Made by a program: the position numbers and the translations under genes
In this document: in pieces, positions 35,671 through 45,622 of the stretch
Layout: every line of letters starts with the position of its first letter
How positions within the stretch are numbered: position 1 is the first letter of the stretch
DNA from: Parabacteroides sp. AD58
GTDB taxonomy: Bacteria; Bacteroidota; Bacteroidia; Bacteroidales; Tannerellaceae
Direction of reading: 5' to 3'
Length of the DNA: 64,000 bases
Assembly: GCF_023744375.2 (NCBI RefSeq)
Contig: NZ_CP146284.1
Coordinates: 2,170,001 to 2,234,000 of the forward strand
The notes under the pieces: generated by a model
Told to the model about the DNA's origin: nothing
The model's input: only the letters and a program-made list of their open reading frames with translations
The model's database searches: none

Positions 35671-35771
35671 CCGTAGCAATATTATTCACGTTCTTCGTAT
35701 CGGGAACGCTCATACAGGCGCTTTTTTCCCAAATTTTCTGCAAAAGAACGAATATTTTGCGAGATAGCGAC

Positions 35772-37364
35772 CTATTTTGTGTTATTTAACGATTTAAGAA
35801 CTAGCTCACTTTTCCAATCGGCTATCGTTCCGGTCTCAGATGAAAAAACAACCCCGACCTTATAAAGCTTCCGAGGATCAGCTTCATATTCTTTTGTATA
35901 TCCTTTTTTTTCAATTTGTTGTATTGCGTCCTCAACACGACCGTCCAATTTGAATTCAAAAACATAAACAAACTTGGGCGTTTCCACAATGCAATCTACC
36001 CGTCCATGACTTTGTTCTTTTTCTGTATAAACCGTATAAACACTCAGCAGACGCATGATCAGATAAAACGTATAATGGAAATAGCGTTCTTTTTCCCTTT
36101 CGTTTTCTTTTCTCCGCATAGTGTACGGAATACTGGCAAGGAAAGATGCTAGACCTACACGAAATTCATCCAGTTTCCCTTCTTCTAACAGATAAGCCGC
36201 ATTATTAACCCACGAATAAATACTTTCTCTGGTCTTAAAATAATTGGACGCTATTAAAGAAAGAAAGCCTTTCTTCACCTCATTATTAGGATAATCAAGT
36301 AAGAACATATTCCGTCTGATATCAAATTCCTTAATAGTCAGATAGCCACTCTGGTAAATCATGGGAAGAGGCTGTTCCACGTTGGCCTTATAATCAATAA
36401 ACTCTTCCGGAGCATAATATTTACCAGTAATATCACTCATGTTCTCATCTGTATGCGAGAGCAAACGGATAAGATAGGTTGGAGTACCACTCTTAAACCA
36501 ATAATCACTGATCCGTTGAGCATCAAAGGCATTCAGCAGACTGAACGGATTATATATGTCTGTCATCGAATCGCTGAAATGATAACCATCATAATGAGAC
36601 TTAAGCATAGCTCTCATCTCCTCATACGAACATTTATACACTTCAGACATACTTTCGACAGGCTTTCTGAAAATCGCATCAAGCTCTTCTTGTGAAATGC
36701 CACAAAGAGCTTCATACTTACAATGCATACTTATATCATTAGGCTGATTAAATCCGCTGAAAACACTTACCTGAGAAAACTTCGTTACACCGGTAAGGAA
36801 CACAAACTGAAGATGTTCATCTGCGCCTTTAAAAACTGAATAGAAACCTTTCAGGATATTCCGATGTTCTTCTTCCAAGTCTTTGTTTACATCCAGCACA
36901 TCCAGTATAGGCTTATCATACTCGTCAACCAAGACAACAGCACGCCGGCCTGTAGCTGTATGCGCATACTTGAGTATTTCCATAAAGCGCAATCCAATAG
37001 GAAGATCTTTATCCGTTTCAAATTCCAAGTCTCGCTCCCAAGAATCAATATAAGCCTTTATCCAAAGATTCAATTCTCCCGGATTGGTAAAATTTCCGCC
37101 ATTAAAATCTATATGAAATACCGGATATACAAGCCAGTCTTTTTCCAAAGTCTCCATCTTCAAGCCTTTAAAAAGCTCTTTCTTCCCTAGAAAATAGTTC
37201 TTCAACGTGGATACCAACAAGCTTTTACCAAAACGGCGCGGACGACTCAAGAAGTATATTTTACCCTCTTTGACAAGAGAATAGACCAAGTCTGTCTTAT
37301 CAACATAGACATAACCATCTTCAATAAGCTGATCAAAACTTTGTATTCCGATTGGGTATTTCAT
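35772..37364 (-). CDS. AAA-ATPase-like protein with C-terminal PD-(D/E)XK domain
   Basis: 530 residues of the family common and multi-copy in Bacteroidota (AAA-ATPase_like plus PDDEXK_9). N-terminal MKYPIGIQSFDQLIEDGYVY, Walker A-like SRPRRFGKSLLVSTL, Walker B-like RAVVLVDEYDKPIL, and a nuclease-like end: HGRVDCIVETPKFVYVFEFKL with Asp and E-x-K. The biological role is not established; copies are often variable between strains. Its promoter is visible and it appears to be monocistronic. Confidence 0.9.
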   Translation of the reverse strand: MKYPIGIQSFDQLIEDGYVYVDKTDLVYSLVKEGKIYFLSRPRRFGKSLLVSTLKNYFLGKKELFKGLKMETLEKDWLVYPVFHIDFNGGNFTNPGELNLWIKAYIDSWERDLEFETDKDLPIGLRFMEILKYAHTATGRRAVVLVDEYDKPILDVLDVNKDLEEEHRNILKGFYSVFKGADEHLQFVFLTGVTKFSQVSVFSGFNQPNDISMHCKYEALCGISQEELDAIFRKPVESMSEVYKCSYEEMRAMLKSHYDGYHFSDSMTDIYNPFSLLNAFDAQRISDYWFKSGTPTYLIRLLSHTDENMSDITGKYYAPEEFIDYKANVEQPLPMIYQSGYLTIKEFDIRRNMFLLDYPNNEVKKGFLSLIASNYFKTRESIYSWVNNAAYLLEEGKLDEFRVGLASFLASIPYTMRRKENEREKERYFHYTFYLIMRLLSVYTVYTEKEQSHGRVDCIVETPKFVYVFEFKLDGRVEDAIQQIEKKGYTKEYEADPRKLYKVGVVFSSETGTIADWKSELVLKSLNNTK

Positions 37365-37395
37365 ATCTCATAAGTTTACATGAAACTGCTAATTA

Positions 37396-37424
37396 CAAAT
37401 GTAGTGATTATTTATCAAACCCAA
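37396..37424 (-). promoter_or_regulatory. promoter of the AAA-ATPase-like gene
   Basis: TACATTTG on the minus strand (37403-37396) with TTG (37424-37422) 18 nt upstream. The leader is about 25 nt. Confidence 0.6.
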
Positions 37425-37480
37425 GCAGAGAAAAGTCAAAAGTAGGTGAACCAAACATGTTGTTCCTGTATCCAATTCTT

Positions 37481-37564
37481 TAGTTCACGGCGTGAACTAA
37501 GTAATCCACGTCGTGAACTACTTAATCCACGGCGTGAACTAAGTAAACCGCGCCGTGAACTAAA
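37481..37564. repeat. 21-bp-period palindromic array
   Basis: Four palindromic units, TAGTTCACGGCGTGAACTA and variants, start at 37481, 37502, 37523 and 37544, exactly 21 bp apart with 2-bp spacers. It lies between the AAA-ATPase-like gene and the divergent radical SAM operon. The rest of 37565-37689 has no feature I can support. Confidence 0.85.
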
Positions 37565-37704
37565 GAATTTCCGGGCGGCTTTATATTTTTGAATAGTGGA
37601 TATGGAAACTTTGATCCATCGGACAGAAAAATTATTCTTGTGGATGCAGTATTTAGTGGGGAAAGACATTTAGGGAATAAAAAACCTCTTAAATTTGTTA
37701 TACG

Positions 37705-38541
37705 ATGGAACAATGGAAACGAAAACTTTGGAAAACCTGTAATGGCGTCTTAGCCACGCTCCTTGCCTGGCTGGGCTTTTCTTGCCTGGATGAAAACGGA
37801 AATGAACCGATTGTCTGTGAATATGGCGTACCGACCGCAGCTTATTCGCTGAAAGGCCATGTTGTCGATTCGCAAGAGAATGCGGTAGCGGATATGCCGG
37901 TTGTTATTAGCGACGGGACTTTCCCGTACAATTATCTGATTGGCGACACGGTTAAAACGGATGCCAACGGAGAATTTATCTGGGAAAACAAGCGTGTCGA
38001 ACCCAGGGATTTCCAGACTATCCAATGGAAGATTGTAGATACTTGCCGGATCTATCAGGATACGACGGGCGTTACCGTGTTTGATCCGGAGAGTGCCGTA
38101 GGATCCGACGGATGGTTTATGGGAAGACTGTCTGCAGAAGAGACGATTCGCCTGCGCGATTATCAGGAGTCGCATAGCGAGCCGTACCTGCAATACCGGA
38201 TTTACGGACGAATCACCAACTCCATCAACCGGGGTATGCCATTAGTTTTCCTGTCGGCCCAAAAAGCAAACGGACAGGAACCGAAGGAATTCTTCGATAT
38301 CTCTAACTGGAACGGTGAGTATTCGTTTACCTATGAAAAGGCACCGGGCGAAGGCGATTCGCTTGTCGTTTATACCTCTCCGGTGACTTCGGCTGAAACC
38401 GGCTGGAGCAAAAATATTCCGGAAGACTCGGTTGTGATCCGTTTCGACGGTGTTCCTTTAACCGAAGGTTCGGGCTTATTGAAAGGAAAAGGAAGTATAG
38501 AACAAAATATATCGTACAGTTATGAAGCGTATCCTTACTAA
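37705..38541 (+). CDS. radical SAM-associated putative lipoprotein (two-repeat form)
   Basis: 278 residues with a lipobox (WLGFSC). Right after it comes EPIVCEYGVPTAAYSLKGHV, the marker of the rSAM/lipoprotein family (TIGR04134 as I recall). Two carboxypeptidase-regulatory-like beta domains follow (about residues 40-135 and 155-260; the second begins LQYRIYGRITN). The gene overlaps the next by 20 bp. A TAAATTTG element at 37690-37697 would give an almost leaderless message. In this system the lipoprotein is the presumed substrate or partner of the radical SAM enzyme; this is unproven. Confidence 0.85.
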   Translation: MEQWKRKLWKTCNGVLATLLAWLGFSCLDENGNEPIVCEYGVPTAAYSLKGHVVDSQENAVADMPVVISDGTFPYNYLIGDTVKTDANGEFIWENKRVEPRDFQTIQWKIVDTCRIYQDTTGVTVFDPESAVGSDGWFMGRLSAEETIRLRDYQESHSEPYLQYRIYGRITNSINRGMPLVFLSAQKANGQEPKEFFDISNWNGEYSFTYEKAPGEGDSLVVYTSPVTSAETGWSKNIPEDSVVIRFDGVPLTEGSGLLKGKGSIEQNISYSYEAYPY

Positions 38542-38980
38542 ACGGCTCCGTTTTCTCAGCGGAATAGGATGTTTTCTTCTGATGTTACTCGGCTTCGGTT
38601 GCTCAACCGAAGTCGTAGAATATGGCACACCGCATGCGACTTTCCAAATCAAAGGTCGTGTGGAAACAGCCAATCAGGAAGGCATTCCGAATATTCAGCT
38701 GACAAGTATCTTCGGCGAGAATGACACCTGCGCTGTAACCAAGACAGAAACGGATGGTTCTTTCGAGATGAACTTCAGTTATGTTCCACTTACTGATCTG
38801 AAAATTGCCGCAGAAGATGTGGATGGCGATAAAAACGGAAGCTATTTACCCACTGTTCAGGAAATTCATCTCACGGAAAAAGATTTTCGGGGCGGAGATG
38901 GCAATTGGTACGCGGGTGAAGTAGAGAAGAAAATTACAATCAGCCTGAAAGAAAAGGAGAAACATGAAACAGCAGATTGA
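38522..38980 (+). CDS. radical SAM-associated putative lipoprotein (short form)
   Basis: 152 residues with a lipobox (LMLLGFGC) and the same family marker, VVEYGTPHATFQIKG, then one beta domain (ETDGSFEMNFSYVPLTDLKI, AAEDVDGDKNGSYLP). It starts inside the end of the first lipoprotein gene and ends 17 bp inside the radical SAM gene, so the three are translationally linked. The lysine-rich tail (LKEKEKHETAD) is short. Two lipoproteins per radical SAM enzyme suggests related substrates. Confidence 0.87.
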   Translation: MKRILTKRLRFLSGIGCFLLMLLGFGCSTEVVEYGTPHATFQIKGRVETANQEGIPNIQLTSIFGENDTCAVTKTETDGSFEMNFSYVPLTDLKIAAEDVDGDKNGSYLPTVQEIHLTEKDFRGGDGNWYAGEVEKKITISLKEKEKHETAD

Positions 38981-40040
38981 CTTACGCAAACGGCTTGGCC
39001 TGGAAATCTTCCGGAAGATTCATCAGAACCGGGTCAAGCTGCATGAACTGAAGACACTTTTCTGGGAATGCACGCTGCGTTGCAATGTGGCTTGCCGACA
39101 CTGTGGAAGCGATTGCCGCGTTTCCTCGACTTTTACCGACATGCCGGTAGCCGACTTTCTGCGCGTCGTCGATGAAATCACTCCGCATGTGAATCCGCAT
39201 GAAGTATTAGTCATCTTCACCGGAGGAGAAGCCTTGGTGAGAAAAGACATTGAAAGTTGTGGAATCGAACTGTATCGCCGGGGCTTTCCCTGGGGAATCG
39301 TTTCCAACGGACTTTATCTGGACCGGAAACGGCTGGACAGCCTGCTGGCTTCCGGTCTGCATGCCGCGACAATCAGTCTAGATGGATTCGAGAAAGAGCA
39401 CAACTGGCTGCGCCGTCATCCACATAGTTTTGAGAAAGCGGTACAAGCCATCCGGATGCTGGCAGAAGAAAAAGAGATCATCTGGGATGTCGTCACGTGC
39501 GTGAACCGGCAGAATATTTCATACCTGCCGCAGTTTAAAGACTTCCTGGTCAGTCTCGGTGTGAAACGCTGGCGGATATTCACCATCTTTCCAGTCGGAC
39601 GAGCCGCCACGATGCCGGAACTGCAGTTAGACAACCGGCAGTTTGTCTCCGTACTCGACTTCATCCGTCAGTGTCGTCAGGAAGGTGTGATACGAGCCAG
39701 CTACGGCTGTGAAGGTTTCTTAGGGAATTATGAAGGCGAGGTACGCGACGGATTCTATGAATGTCACGCCGGCATCAGTGTAGCTTCGGTATTGATAGAC
39801 GGTTCCATTTCCGGTTGTCCCAGTATCCGTTCGAACTTCCATCAAGGGAACATTTATCAGGATCACTTCATGGACGTCTGGAACAATCGCTTCGAAGCCT
39901 ATCGCGACCGCAGTTGGGCCAAACAGGGAATATGCGCCGACTGCAAGATGTTCCGTTACTGCGAAGGCAATGGCATGCACCTGCACGATGAAGAAAAGAA
40001 ACTGCTGGTCTGCCATTATCACCGGATAACCGATCAGTAG
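38964..40040 (+). CDS. radical SAM/SPASM enzyme of the rSAM/lipoprotein system
   Basis: 358 residues. The N-terminal radical SAM core has CNVACRHC (CxxxCxxC) in WECTLRCNVACRHCGSDC, then FTGGEALVRKD and SLDGFEKEHN. The C-terminal SPASM part has several cysteines for auxiliary Fe-S clusters: YECHAGIS, SGCPSI, CADCKMFRYCEGN and LLVCHYH. SPASM enzymes often modify peptides or proteins. I recall this subfamily as TIGR04133, co-occurring with the TIGR04134 lipoproteins. The enzyme is cytoplasmic, so any lipoprotein modification must precede export, or the link is indirect. Confidence 0.9.
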   Translation: MKQQIDLRKRLGLEIFRKIHQNRVKLHELKTLFWECTLRCNVACRHCGSDCRVSSTFTDMPVADFLRVVDEITPHVNPHEVLVIFTGGEALVRKDIESCGIELYRRGFPWGIVSNGLYLDRKRLDSLLASGLHAATISLDGFEKEHNWLRRHPHSFEKAVQAIRMLAEEKEIIWDVVTCVNRQNISYLPQFKDFLVSLGVKRWRIFTIFPVGRAATMPELQLDNRQFVSVLDFIRQCRQEGVIRASYGCEGFLGNYEGEVRDGFYECHAGISVASVLIDGSISGCPSIRSNFHQGNIYQDHFMDVWNNRFEAYRDRSWAKQGICADCKMFRYCEGNGMHLHDEEKKLLVCHYHRITDQ

Positions 40041-40063
40041 AAACAGGCCGGCAGAAAAAAAGA

Positions 40064-40098
40064 GAGGGCACATCAGCCACCCAAATGGCTGTGCCCTC
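40064..40098. terminator. bidirectional terminator
   Basis: GAGGGCA-CAT-CAGCCA pairs with TGGCTG-TGCCCTC (13 pairs with a 3-nt bulge). On the minus strand a T7 run follows (amtB side); on the plus strand AATTATTT follows (radical SAM side). Confidence 0.85.
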
Positions 40099-40127
40099 AA
40101 TTATTTAAACTAACACCCACAAAAACC

Positions 40128-41501
40128 TCAGCTGTTATAAGCTGACTCTCCATGTTCATATACGTCGAGTCCTTCTTCCTCCACTCGTTTGGTAACACGC
40201 AAACCGAACACGACGTCCATAACTTTAAAGATGACAAATCCCATTCCTGCAGCCCAAAGGCCGATAACCAATGCTCCAAATACCTGAGCACCTAAAAATC
40301 CGAATCCGCCGCCATACAGCAAACCGCCGTCGACCGACAGAAAACCTGTCAGGATCGTTCCCAACGAACCACATACACCATGTACCGACGAAGCACCCAC
40401 CGGATCATCTATTTTCAAGGTATGATCAATGAATTCGACAGCATAGATCATCACCGTTCCGCAAATGGCGCCGATTAGTACGGCTCCTGCCGGAGAAACC
40501 AAGTCACAACCGGCTGTCACACCAACCAGTCCGGCCAGCACACCATTCAGTGTCAGTGACAACGACGGCTTCCCGAATTTAAACCAACTGACAACCAAAG
40601 CCAAAAAGCCACCGGCACACGCCGATAAATTCGTCGTCAGAAACACATGCGAGATAGCAGCCTGGTCCGTTCCCGTCGATGCAGCCAACTGCGAACCCGG
40701 ATTGAATCCAAACCAGCCAAACCATAAGATAAACACACCCAGACAAGCTAACGTCAGACTGTGGCCCGGAATCGCCTTCGATTTTCCGTCTTTACCATAT
40801 TTCCCCAAACGCGGTCCTAAAATGGCTGCTCCCACTAAGGCGATCCATCCACCTACGGAATGAACCACAGCCGAACCGGCGAAATCATGGAACGGTGTTC
40901 CAAAAAGATTCATCATAAATGAACCTTCTTCTCCATTCATCAGCCAGCCTCCGCCCCATGTCCAGTGACCTGAAACCGGATAAATAAGCACACTGATGAA
41001 GATGGTGTACAACAAGTACATCGAGAATTTGGTTCTCTCGGCCATCGCTCCGGAAACAATCGTTGCCGAAGTAGCACAAAACACCGTCTGGAAAATCAGA
41101 AATCCCTCAATAGGAAGGCCATTGTCAATCACGGCATCCATCATTTCCAGATTAAAGAAATGCGGCTGTCCGACGAAAGAACCCAGTCCAAACATCAGAC
41201 CAAACCCGATAAACCAGTACAACAGCGAGCCAAACATAAAATCAACTAAATTCTTCATCAGAATATTGGCCGTGTTCTTGGTACGGGTAAATCCGGCTTC
41301 TACCAAAGCAAAGCCCGGCTGCATAAAAAATACAAGCATCGCAGCCAGCAACATCCACACCGTATTCAAGCCTGTACTTAATTCAGATACGGTATCCGAC
41401 AACATATCCACTTCCTGAGCCTGTAATACAATGGGTAAAAACAATAACCCAACAATCCATTTTGCCCAACGAGGCATCCTATACACATTCCCTATTTTCA
41501 T
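40128..41501 (-). CDS. amtB: ammonium transporter
   Basis: 457 residues, 11-helix Amt channel. A signal-like N-terminus (AKWIVGLLFLPIVLQAQE) is followed by MQPGFALVEAGFTRTKN, FGSLLYWFIGFGLMFG, FAGSAVVHSVGGWIALVGA (pore region) and DDPVGASSVHGVCGSLGTIL with the second pore histidine. It moves NH4+/NH3 into the cell when nitrogen is low. It lies 66 bp after glnK; both are read from the same promoter. Confidence 0.96.
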   Translation of the reverse strand: MKIGNVYRMPRWAKWIVGLLFLPIVLQAQEVDMLSDTVSELSTGLNTVWMLLAAMLVFFMQPGFALVEAGFTRTKNTANILMKNLVDFMFGSLLYWFIGFGLMFGLGSFVGQPHFFNLEMMDAVIDNGLPIEGFLIFQTVFCATSATIVSGAMAERTKFSMYLLYTIFISVLIYPVSGHWTWGGGWLMNGEEGSFMMNLFGTPFHDFAGSAVVHSVGGWIALVGAAILGPRLGKYGKDGKSKAIPGHSLTLACLGVFILWFGWFGFNPGSQLAASTGTDQAAISHVFLTTNLSACAGGFLALVVSWFKFGKPSLSLTLNGVLAGLVGVTAGCDLVSPAGAVLIGAICGTVMIYAVEFIDHTLKIDDPVGASSVHGVCGSLGTILTGFLSVDGGLLYGGGFGFLGAQVFGALVIGLWAAGMGFVIFKVMDVVFGLRVTKRVEEEGLDVYEHGESAYNS

Positions 41502-41567
41502 CTTACTCTTCAGTTTTCATTCGGTTAATAATCAGGTTTATTCATCTAACTCCCTATACAAACGATC

Positions 41568-41924
41568 CTATTTCTCTTGCTCTGCATTATATAAAGCAAT
41601 ATCGCCCCGTTCTCCGGTTCGGATGCGGATGGAATCTTCTACCGGAATAATAAAAATCCGTCCATCGCCAATTTCACCGGTCTGAGCTGACTTAAGAATG
41701 GCCTGAACTGTCTTCTCGACGTTCTTGTCTCTGACAACAATAGAAATCAAAATACGTTCGATCGAACTGGTGTCATAAATAACACCTCGATAAATGCGGC
41801 CTTCACGCGTCTTTCCTATGCCACGTACATTATAATAAGAAAACCATTCTATATCCGCTTCCAGTAAAGCATCTTTTACTTCCTCAAATTTCGTCCGGCG
41901 GATAATTGCTTCAATCTTTTTCAT
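41568..41924 (-). CDS. glnK: nitrogen regulatory protein P-II
   Basis: 118-residue PII protein that binds ATP/ADP and 2-oxoglutarate and blocks AmtB when nitrogen is sufficient. Seen: MKKIEAIIRRTKFEEVKDAL, the T-loop region IGKTREGRIYRGVIYDTSSI, and the C-terminal signature GEIGDGRIFIIPVED followed by RTGERG. The T-loop tyrosine area differs from the enterobacterial form, so uridylylation cannot be assumed. It is the first gene of the glnK-amtB operon. Confidence 0.95.
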   Translation of the reverse strand: MKKIEAIIRRTKFEEVKDALLEADIEWFSYYNVRGIGKTREGRIYRGVIYDTSSIERILISIVVRDKNVEKTVQAILKSAQTGEIGDGRIFIIPVEDSIRIRTGERGDIALYNAEQEK

Positions 41925-42064
41925 ATGCCTATTAACTTACTATTAATACATATCCATACTGTCCTTCCATTGAATTCTATATCTAAAATATATCAATATC
42001 AAGAATACAATGATATATTAGAAAGTAAAACTCAATATTTAATATCATATTGATTACTTTTCTG

Positions 42065-42094
42065 CAAATATAATAAGCAAAATGATTAGACAAT
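42065..42094 (-). promoter_or_regulatory. promoter of glnK-amtB
   Basis: TATATTTG on the minus strand (42072-42065) with ATTG about 18 nt upstream. The leader would be about 135 nt. The 390-bp region from 41925 to 42264 is very AT-rich, suiting a regulated promoter. No sigma-54 TGGCAC-N5-TTGC pattern was seen. Confidence 0.5.
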
Positions 42095-42264
42095 AAAAAT
42101 ATAGCAATTATCTTGAATAACTTTAGCAGTAGTTATATTTTGACACAAATAAGAAGAATTACTTTCCTGTTTGTTATAATAATTGAAGAATTAACACTAA
42201 ATCGATACAGTTAAGATTTTAAGTACAATAAAAAGGAGTGAAATAAGGTGTAGACATAAAAAAA

Positions 42265-42299
42265 CCGCATGAAAAACCGAAATCCGGTGATTCATGCGG
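42265..42299 (-). terminator. terminator after der
   Basis: CCGCATGAA (42265-42273) pairs with TTCATGCGG (42291-42299), with an inner ACCG/CGGT pairing. A T7 run follows on the minus strand. Confidence 0.9.
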
Positions 42300-42313
42300 G
42301 AATAAGTTCTCAT

Positions 42314-43627
42314 TTATTTCTCACGAATAAAGATATTGATCGGAGTACCGGTGAAATCCCAGTTATCGCGAATCTTGTTTTCCAGGAATCGTTTATACGG
42401 ATCTTTCACCCATTGTGGCAAATTGCAGAAGAAAACAAACGAAGGAATGCTTCCTGCCGGCAACTGCGTCACATATTTAATCTTAATATACTTACCTTTC
42501 CAAGCTGGTGGCGGATAATTCTCAATGATCGGCAGCATGGTTTCGTTCAACTTCGCTGTCGATACACGACGATGCCGATTTTCATACACCTGCTTGGCTG
42601 TTTCGAGCACCTTGAAGATACGCTGCTTCGTCATCGCCGAGATGAAGATAATCGGGAAATCTGTAAATGGTGCCAGACGTTCACGAATGGCTGTTGTGTA
42701 AGAGTTGATGACCTTCTGACTTTTATCCTCGATCAAATCCCACTTGTTCACACAAACCACCAGACCTTTCTTATTCTTCTGTATCAGCGAGAAGATATTC
42801 AGATCCTGACTTTCAATACCTCGAGTGGCATCCAGCATCAGAATGCAGACATCCGAATTCTCGATCGCCCGGATCGAACGGATCACAGAATAATATTCCA
42901 AGTCTTCGGTCACTTTTCCTTTCTTACGGATACCGGCTGTATCCACCAGGTAGAAGTTCAAACCGAACTTGTTATACTTTGTATAGATTGAATCGCGTGT
43001 AGTTCCGGCAATATCCGTCACAATATTCCGTTCTTCGCCGATAAAGGCATTCACCAACGACGACTTTCCGGCATTCGGACGACCAACGACTGCAATACGC
43101 GGCAATTCTTCTTCCAATGCCATCGGTTTGTCTTCGGGCATCACTTCCAGGATCTTATCCAGCAAATCACCGGTACAAGAACCATTGATCGCTGAAATAC
43201 AGATCGGATCGCCCAGTCCCAATGCATAAAATTCAGCCGAATTCATGTGGGCTTCAAAATTATCGGCTTTATTGGCCACTACCAGCACCGGCTTACGGCA
43301 GCGGCGCAGAATATTGGCTACTTCCTGGTCCAAATCAGTCAGACCATTCATAACATCTACCACAAACAGGATGACATCAGCTTCTTCGATGGCGATTTTC
43401 ACCTGCTTATTGATTTCTTCCTCAAAAACATCTTCCGAGTTGACAACCCATCCACCGGTATCGACCAGCGAAAACTCTTTTGTCAACCATTCGACCTTGC
43501 CATACTGGCGGTCGCGTGTCGTCCCCGCCGCCTCATTCACGATCGCCTGCCGTGTCTGCGTCAGACGATTGAACAACGTGGACTTACCTACGTTGGGCCT
43601 ACCAACAATTGCTACAAGATTTCCCAT
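42314..43627 (-). CDS. der: ribosome biogenesis GTPase Der (EngA)
   Basis: Tandem GTPase needed for 50S subunit assembly. 437 residues: G domain 1 with [14 protein letters not shown] and DTGGWV, G domain 2 with [14 protein letters not shown] and [11 protein letters not shown] plus NKWD, and a KH-like C-terminal domain. It is the last gene of the DUF177-rpmF-fabH-era-der cluster, 82 bp after era. Confidence 0.97.
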   Translation of the reverse strand: MGNLVAIVGRPNVGKSTLFNRLTQTRQAIVNEAAGTTRDRQYGKVEWLTKEFSLVDTGGWVVNSEDVFEEEINKQVKIAIEEADVILFVVDVMNGLTDLDQEVANILRRCRKPVLVVANKADNFEAHMNSAEFYALGLGDPICISAINGSCTGDLLDKILEVMPEDKPMALEEELPRIAVVGRPNAGKSSLVNAFIGEERNIVTDIAGTTRDSIYTKYNKFGLNFYLVDTAGIRKKGKVTEDLEYYSVIRSIRAIENSDVCILMLDATRGIESQDLNIFSLIQKNKKGLVVCVNKWDLIEDKSQKVINSYTTAIRERLAPFTDFPIIFISAMTKQRIFKVLETAKQVYENRHRRVSTAKLNETMLPIIENYPPPAWKGKYIKIKYVTQLPAGSIPSFVFFCNLPQWVKDPYKRFLENKIRDNWDFTGTPINIFIREK

Positions 43628-43630
43628 TTC

Positions 43631-43662
43631 TTAGTTTATGAGTTTTTAGCTTATGAGTTTTT
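43631..43662. repeat. 15-bp repeat ahead of der
   Basis: TTAGTTTATGAGTTT and TTAGCTTATGAGTTT in tandem (43631 and 43646), directly upstream of the der start at 43627, thus covering its ribosome-binding region. The wording resembles the repeat at 33719-33758. Confidence 0.55.
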
Positions 43663-43709
43663 CCTTTTTCAAGTGTGTGGTTCTTTACATCCTCACCCAC
43701 TTTATCCAC

Positions 43710-44603
43710 TTATTCCAGGCGATACCCGAAAGCACGAAGCATATTGTCGCGGTTTCGCCAGTCTTTTTCTACTTTGACAAACATCTCCAGAAAGACCTTC
43801 TTCTCGAAGAAGCGTTCGATATCCTTGCGGGCCATTGCGCCTACTTTCTTCAAGGCCTGTCCTTTATGTCCGATAATAATACCCTTCTGCGAATCCCGTT
43901 CACAGATAATCAAGGCCTTGATATGAATCATCTCATCATCTTCCTTGAACAGCTCGACAACCACTTCGACCGCATACGGTATTTCCTTCTGATAATACAG
44001 CAGAATCTTCTCGCGGATAATCTCCGTCACAAAGAAACGGGCCGGCTTGTCGGTCAGCGCATCTTTCTCAAAATAAGGCGGTGATTCGGGCATCAGCTCG
44101 GCCACCCGCTGTTTGACATAATCGATGTTGAAGTTCGACAGAGCCGAGATCGGAATAATCTCAGCCTGCGGAAGAATGGATTTCCATTCCTGCACCAGCG
44201 CTTCCAGCTTCGCTTGGTCGGTCAGGTCGATCTTGTTGATCAGCAACAAGATCGGACACTTTTCCTTCTGCACCTGCTGCAGGAATTCTTCATTCTTATC
44301 GATGGTTTCAATGACGTCTGTCACATACAACAATACATCCGCATCATCGAGGGCAGACTCTGAAAAGTTAAGCATAGACTCCTGCAGCTTATAGTTAGGC
44401 CGCAAGACGCCGGGCGTGTCTGAATAGACAATCTGCATATCTTCGGTATTCACAATACCCATGATCCGGTGACGGGTCGTCTGCGCCTTCGATGTGATAA
44501 TCGAAATACGCTCGCCCACCAGCCGGTTCATCAAGGTTGATTTTCCGACATTCGGATTACCGACGATGTTGACAAACCCCGATTTATGCTTTTTTTCCAT
44601 CAT
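43710..44603 (-). CDS. era: GTPase Era
   Basis: Ras-like GTPase with a KH domain that binds the 3' end of 16S rRNA during 30S maturation. 297 residues: [14 protein letters not shown] (G1), SDTPGVL (G3), NKIDL (G4), and a KH domain with [20 protein letters not shown]. The start is MMEKK at 44603 or 44600; the gene begins before the end of fabH (overlap about 20 bp), suggesting coupling. Confidence 0.97.
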   Translation of the reverse strand: MMEKKHKSGFVNIVGNPNVGKSTLMNRLVGERISIITSKAQTTRHRIMGIVNTEDMQIVYSDTPGVLRPNYKLQESMLNFSESALDDADVLLYVTDVIETIDKNEEFLQQVQKEKCPILLLINKIDLTDQAKLEALVQEWKSILPQAEIIPISALSNFNIDYVKQRVAELMPESPPYFEKDALTDKPARFFVTEIIREKILLYYQKEIPYAVEVVVELFKEDDEMIHIKALIICERDSQKGIIIGHKGQALKKVGAMARKDIERFFEKKVFLEMFVKVEKDWRNRDNMLRAFGYRLE

Positions 44604-45588
44604 ATCCCCATTTCAGGTAAATAGATCCCCATGTAAATCCTGCTCCGAAAGCAGCCAGAATCAGGTTATCACCTTTCTTCAGCTTGTCTTCCCATTCCCA
44701 CAGACACAAAGGAATTGTGCCGGCACTGGTATTCCCATATTTCTGAATGTTGATCATTACTTTTTCCAGAGGTACACCCAATCGTTTGGCTGTCGCATCA
44801 ATGATACGCAGATTTGCCTGATGCGGTACGATCCACGCAATATCGTCTTGTGTCAGATGGTTCCGTTCAGCAATTTCGGCAGCTACATCAGCCATAGAAG
44901 TCACCGCATATTTGAATACGGTTCTTCCGTCCTGATAGACATAATGCTCACGACGATCAATCGTTTCGTGTGTAGGAGGATAAGCCGAACCACCTGCCTT
45001 CATGAACAGGTGAGGGAAACCGATGCCATCCGTACGAAGGATCACATCCATTACTCCAATTTCTTCCGTAGTCGGTTCAAGCAAGACAGCACCGCAGCCG
45101 TCGCCGAACAACGGACAAGTTGTACGGTCCTGATAATCGGTAATAGCTGTCATCTTATCACCGGCCACTACCAGTACTTTATGATAACGTCCGGTACGAA
45201 TATAGTTCGAACCCGTTTCCAAAGCATACAAGAAACCAGCGCAGGCACCCTGCATATCAAAAGTCATGGCGTTCTTACAGCCCGTCTGATAGGCGATGAT
45301 AGAAGCAGTCATCGGGAAATGGTAGTCGGGTGTTGTAGAAGCAAACAAGACTACTTCAATGTCTTCCGGATTGACTTGTGTCTTTTCAAACAATTGCTTT
45401 ACGGCTCTGATTGCCATATAAGACGTACCACGACCTTCACCTCTCAAGATTCTACGTTCCTTGATACCCACACGTGACATGATCCACTCATCTGTGGTAT
45501 CGACCATTTTACATAGATCTTCGTTCGTCAGAACATCTTCGGGAACATAGCCTCCGATTCCCGTTATTACTGCATTAATCTTTTCCAT
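44584..45588 (-). CDS. fabH: beta-ketoacyl-ACP synthase III
   Basis: Starts fatty-acid synthesis by joining acetyl-CoA and malonyl-ACP. 334 residues with the catalytic Cys in [14 protein letters not shown], His in [13 protein letters not shown] and Asn in [11 protein letters not shown]. It lies after rpmF, separated by a strong hairpin terminator at 45623-45657, so its mRNA would come from read-through. Confidence 0.96.
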   Translation of the reverse strand: MEKINAVITGIGGYVPEDVLTNEDLCKMVDTTDEWIMSRVGIKERRILRGEGRGTSYMAIRAVKQLFEKTQVNPEDIEVVLFASTTPDYHFPMTASIIAYQTGCKNAMTFDMQGACAGFLYALETGSNYIRTGRYHKVLVVAGDKMTAITDYQDRTTCPLFGDGCGAVLLEPTTEEIGVMDVILRTDGIGFPHLFMKAGGSAYPPTHETIDRREHYVYQDGRTVFKYAVTSMADVAAEIAERNHLTQDDIAWIVPHQANLRIIDATAKRLGVPLEKVMINIQKYGNTSAGTIPLCLWEWEDKLKKGDNLILAAFGAGFTWGSIYLKWGYDGKKA

Positions 45589-45622
45589 TACATCAAGAAC
45601 TGATAAATGATTGATAAATTAA

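Noticed and set aside
37436..37669. Minus-strand frame with SSRRGL repeats
   Set aside because: It translates the 21-bp palindromic array; the composition is driven by the repeat.
41925..42264. Sigma-54 promoter for glnK-amtB
   Set aside because: No TGGCAC-N5-TTGC pattern was found; a TATATTTG element explains transcription better.
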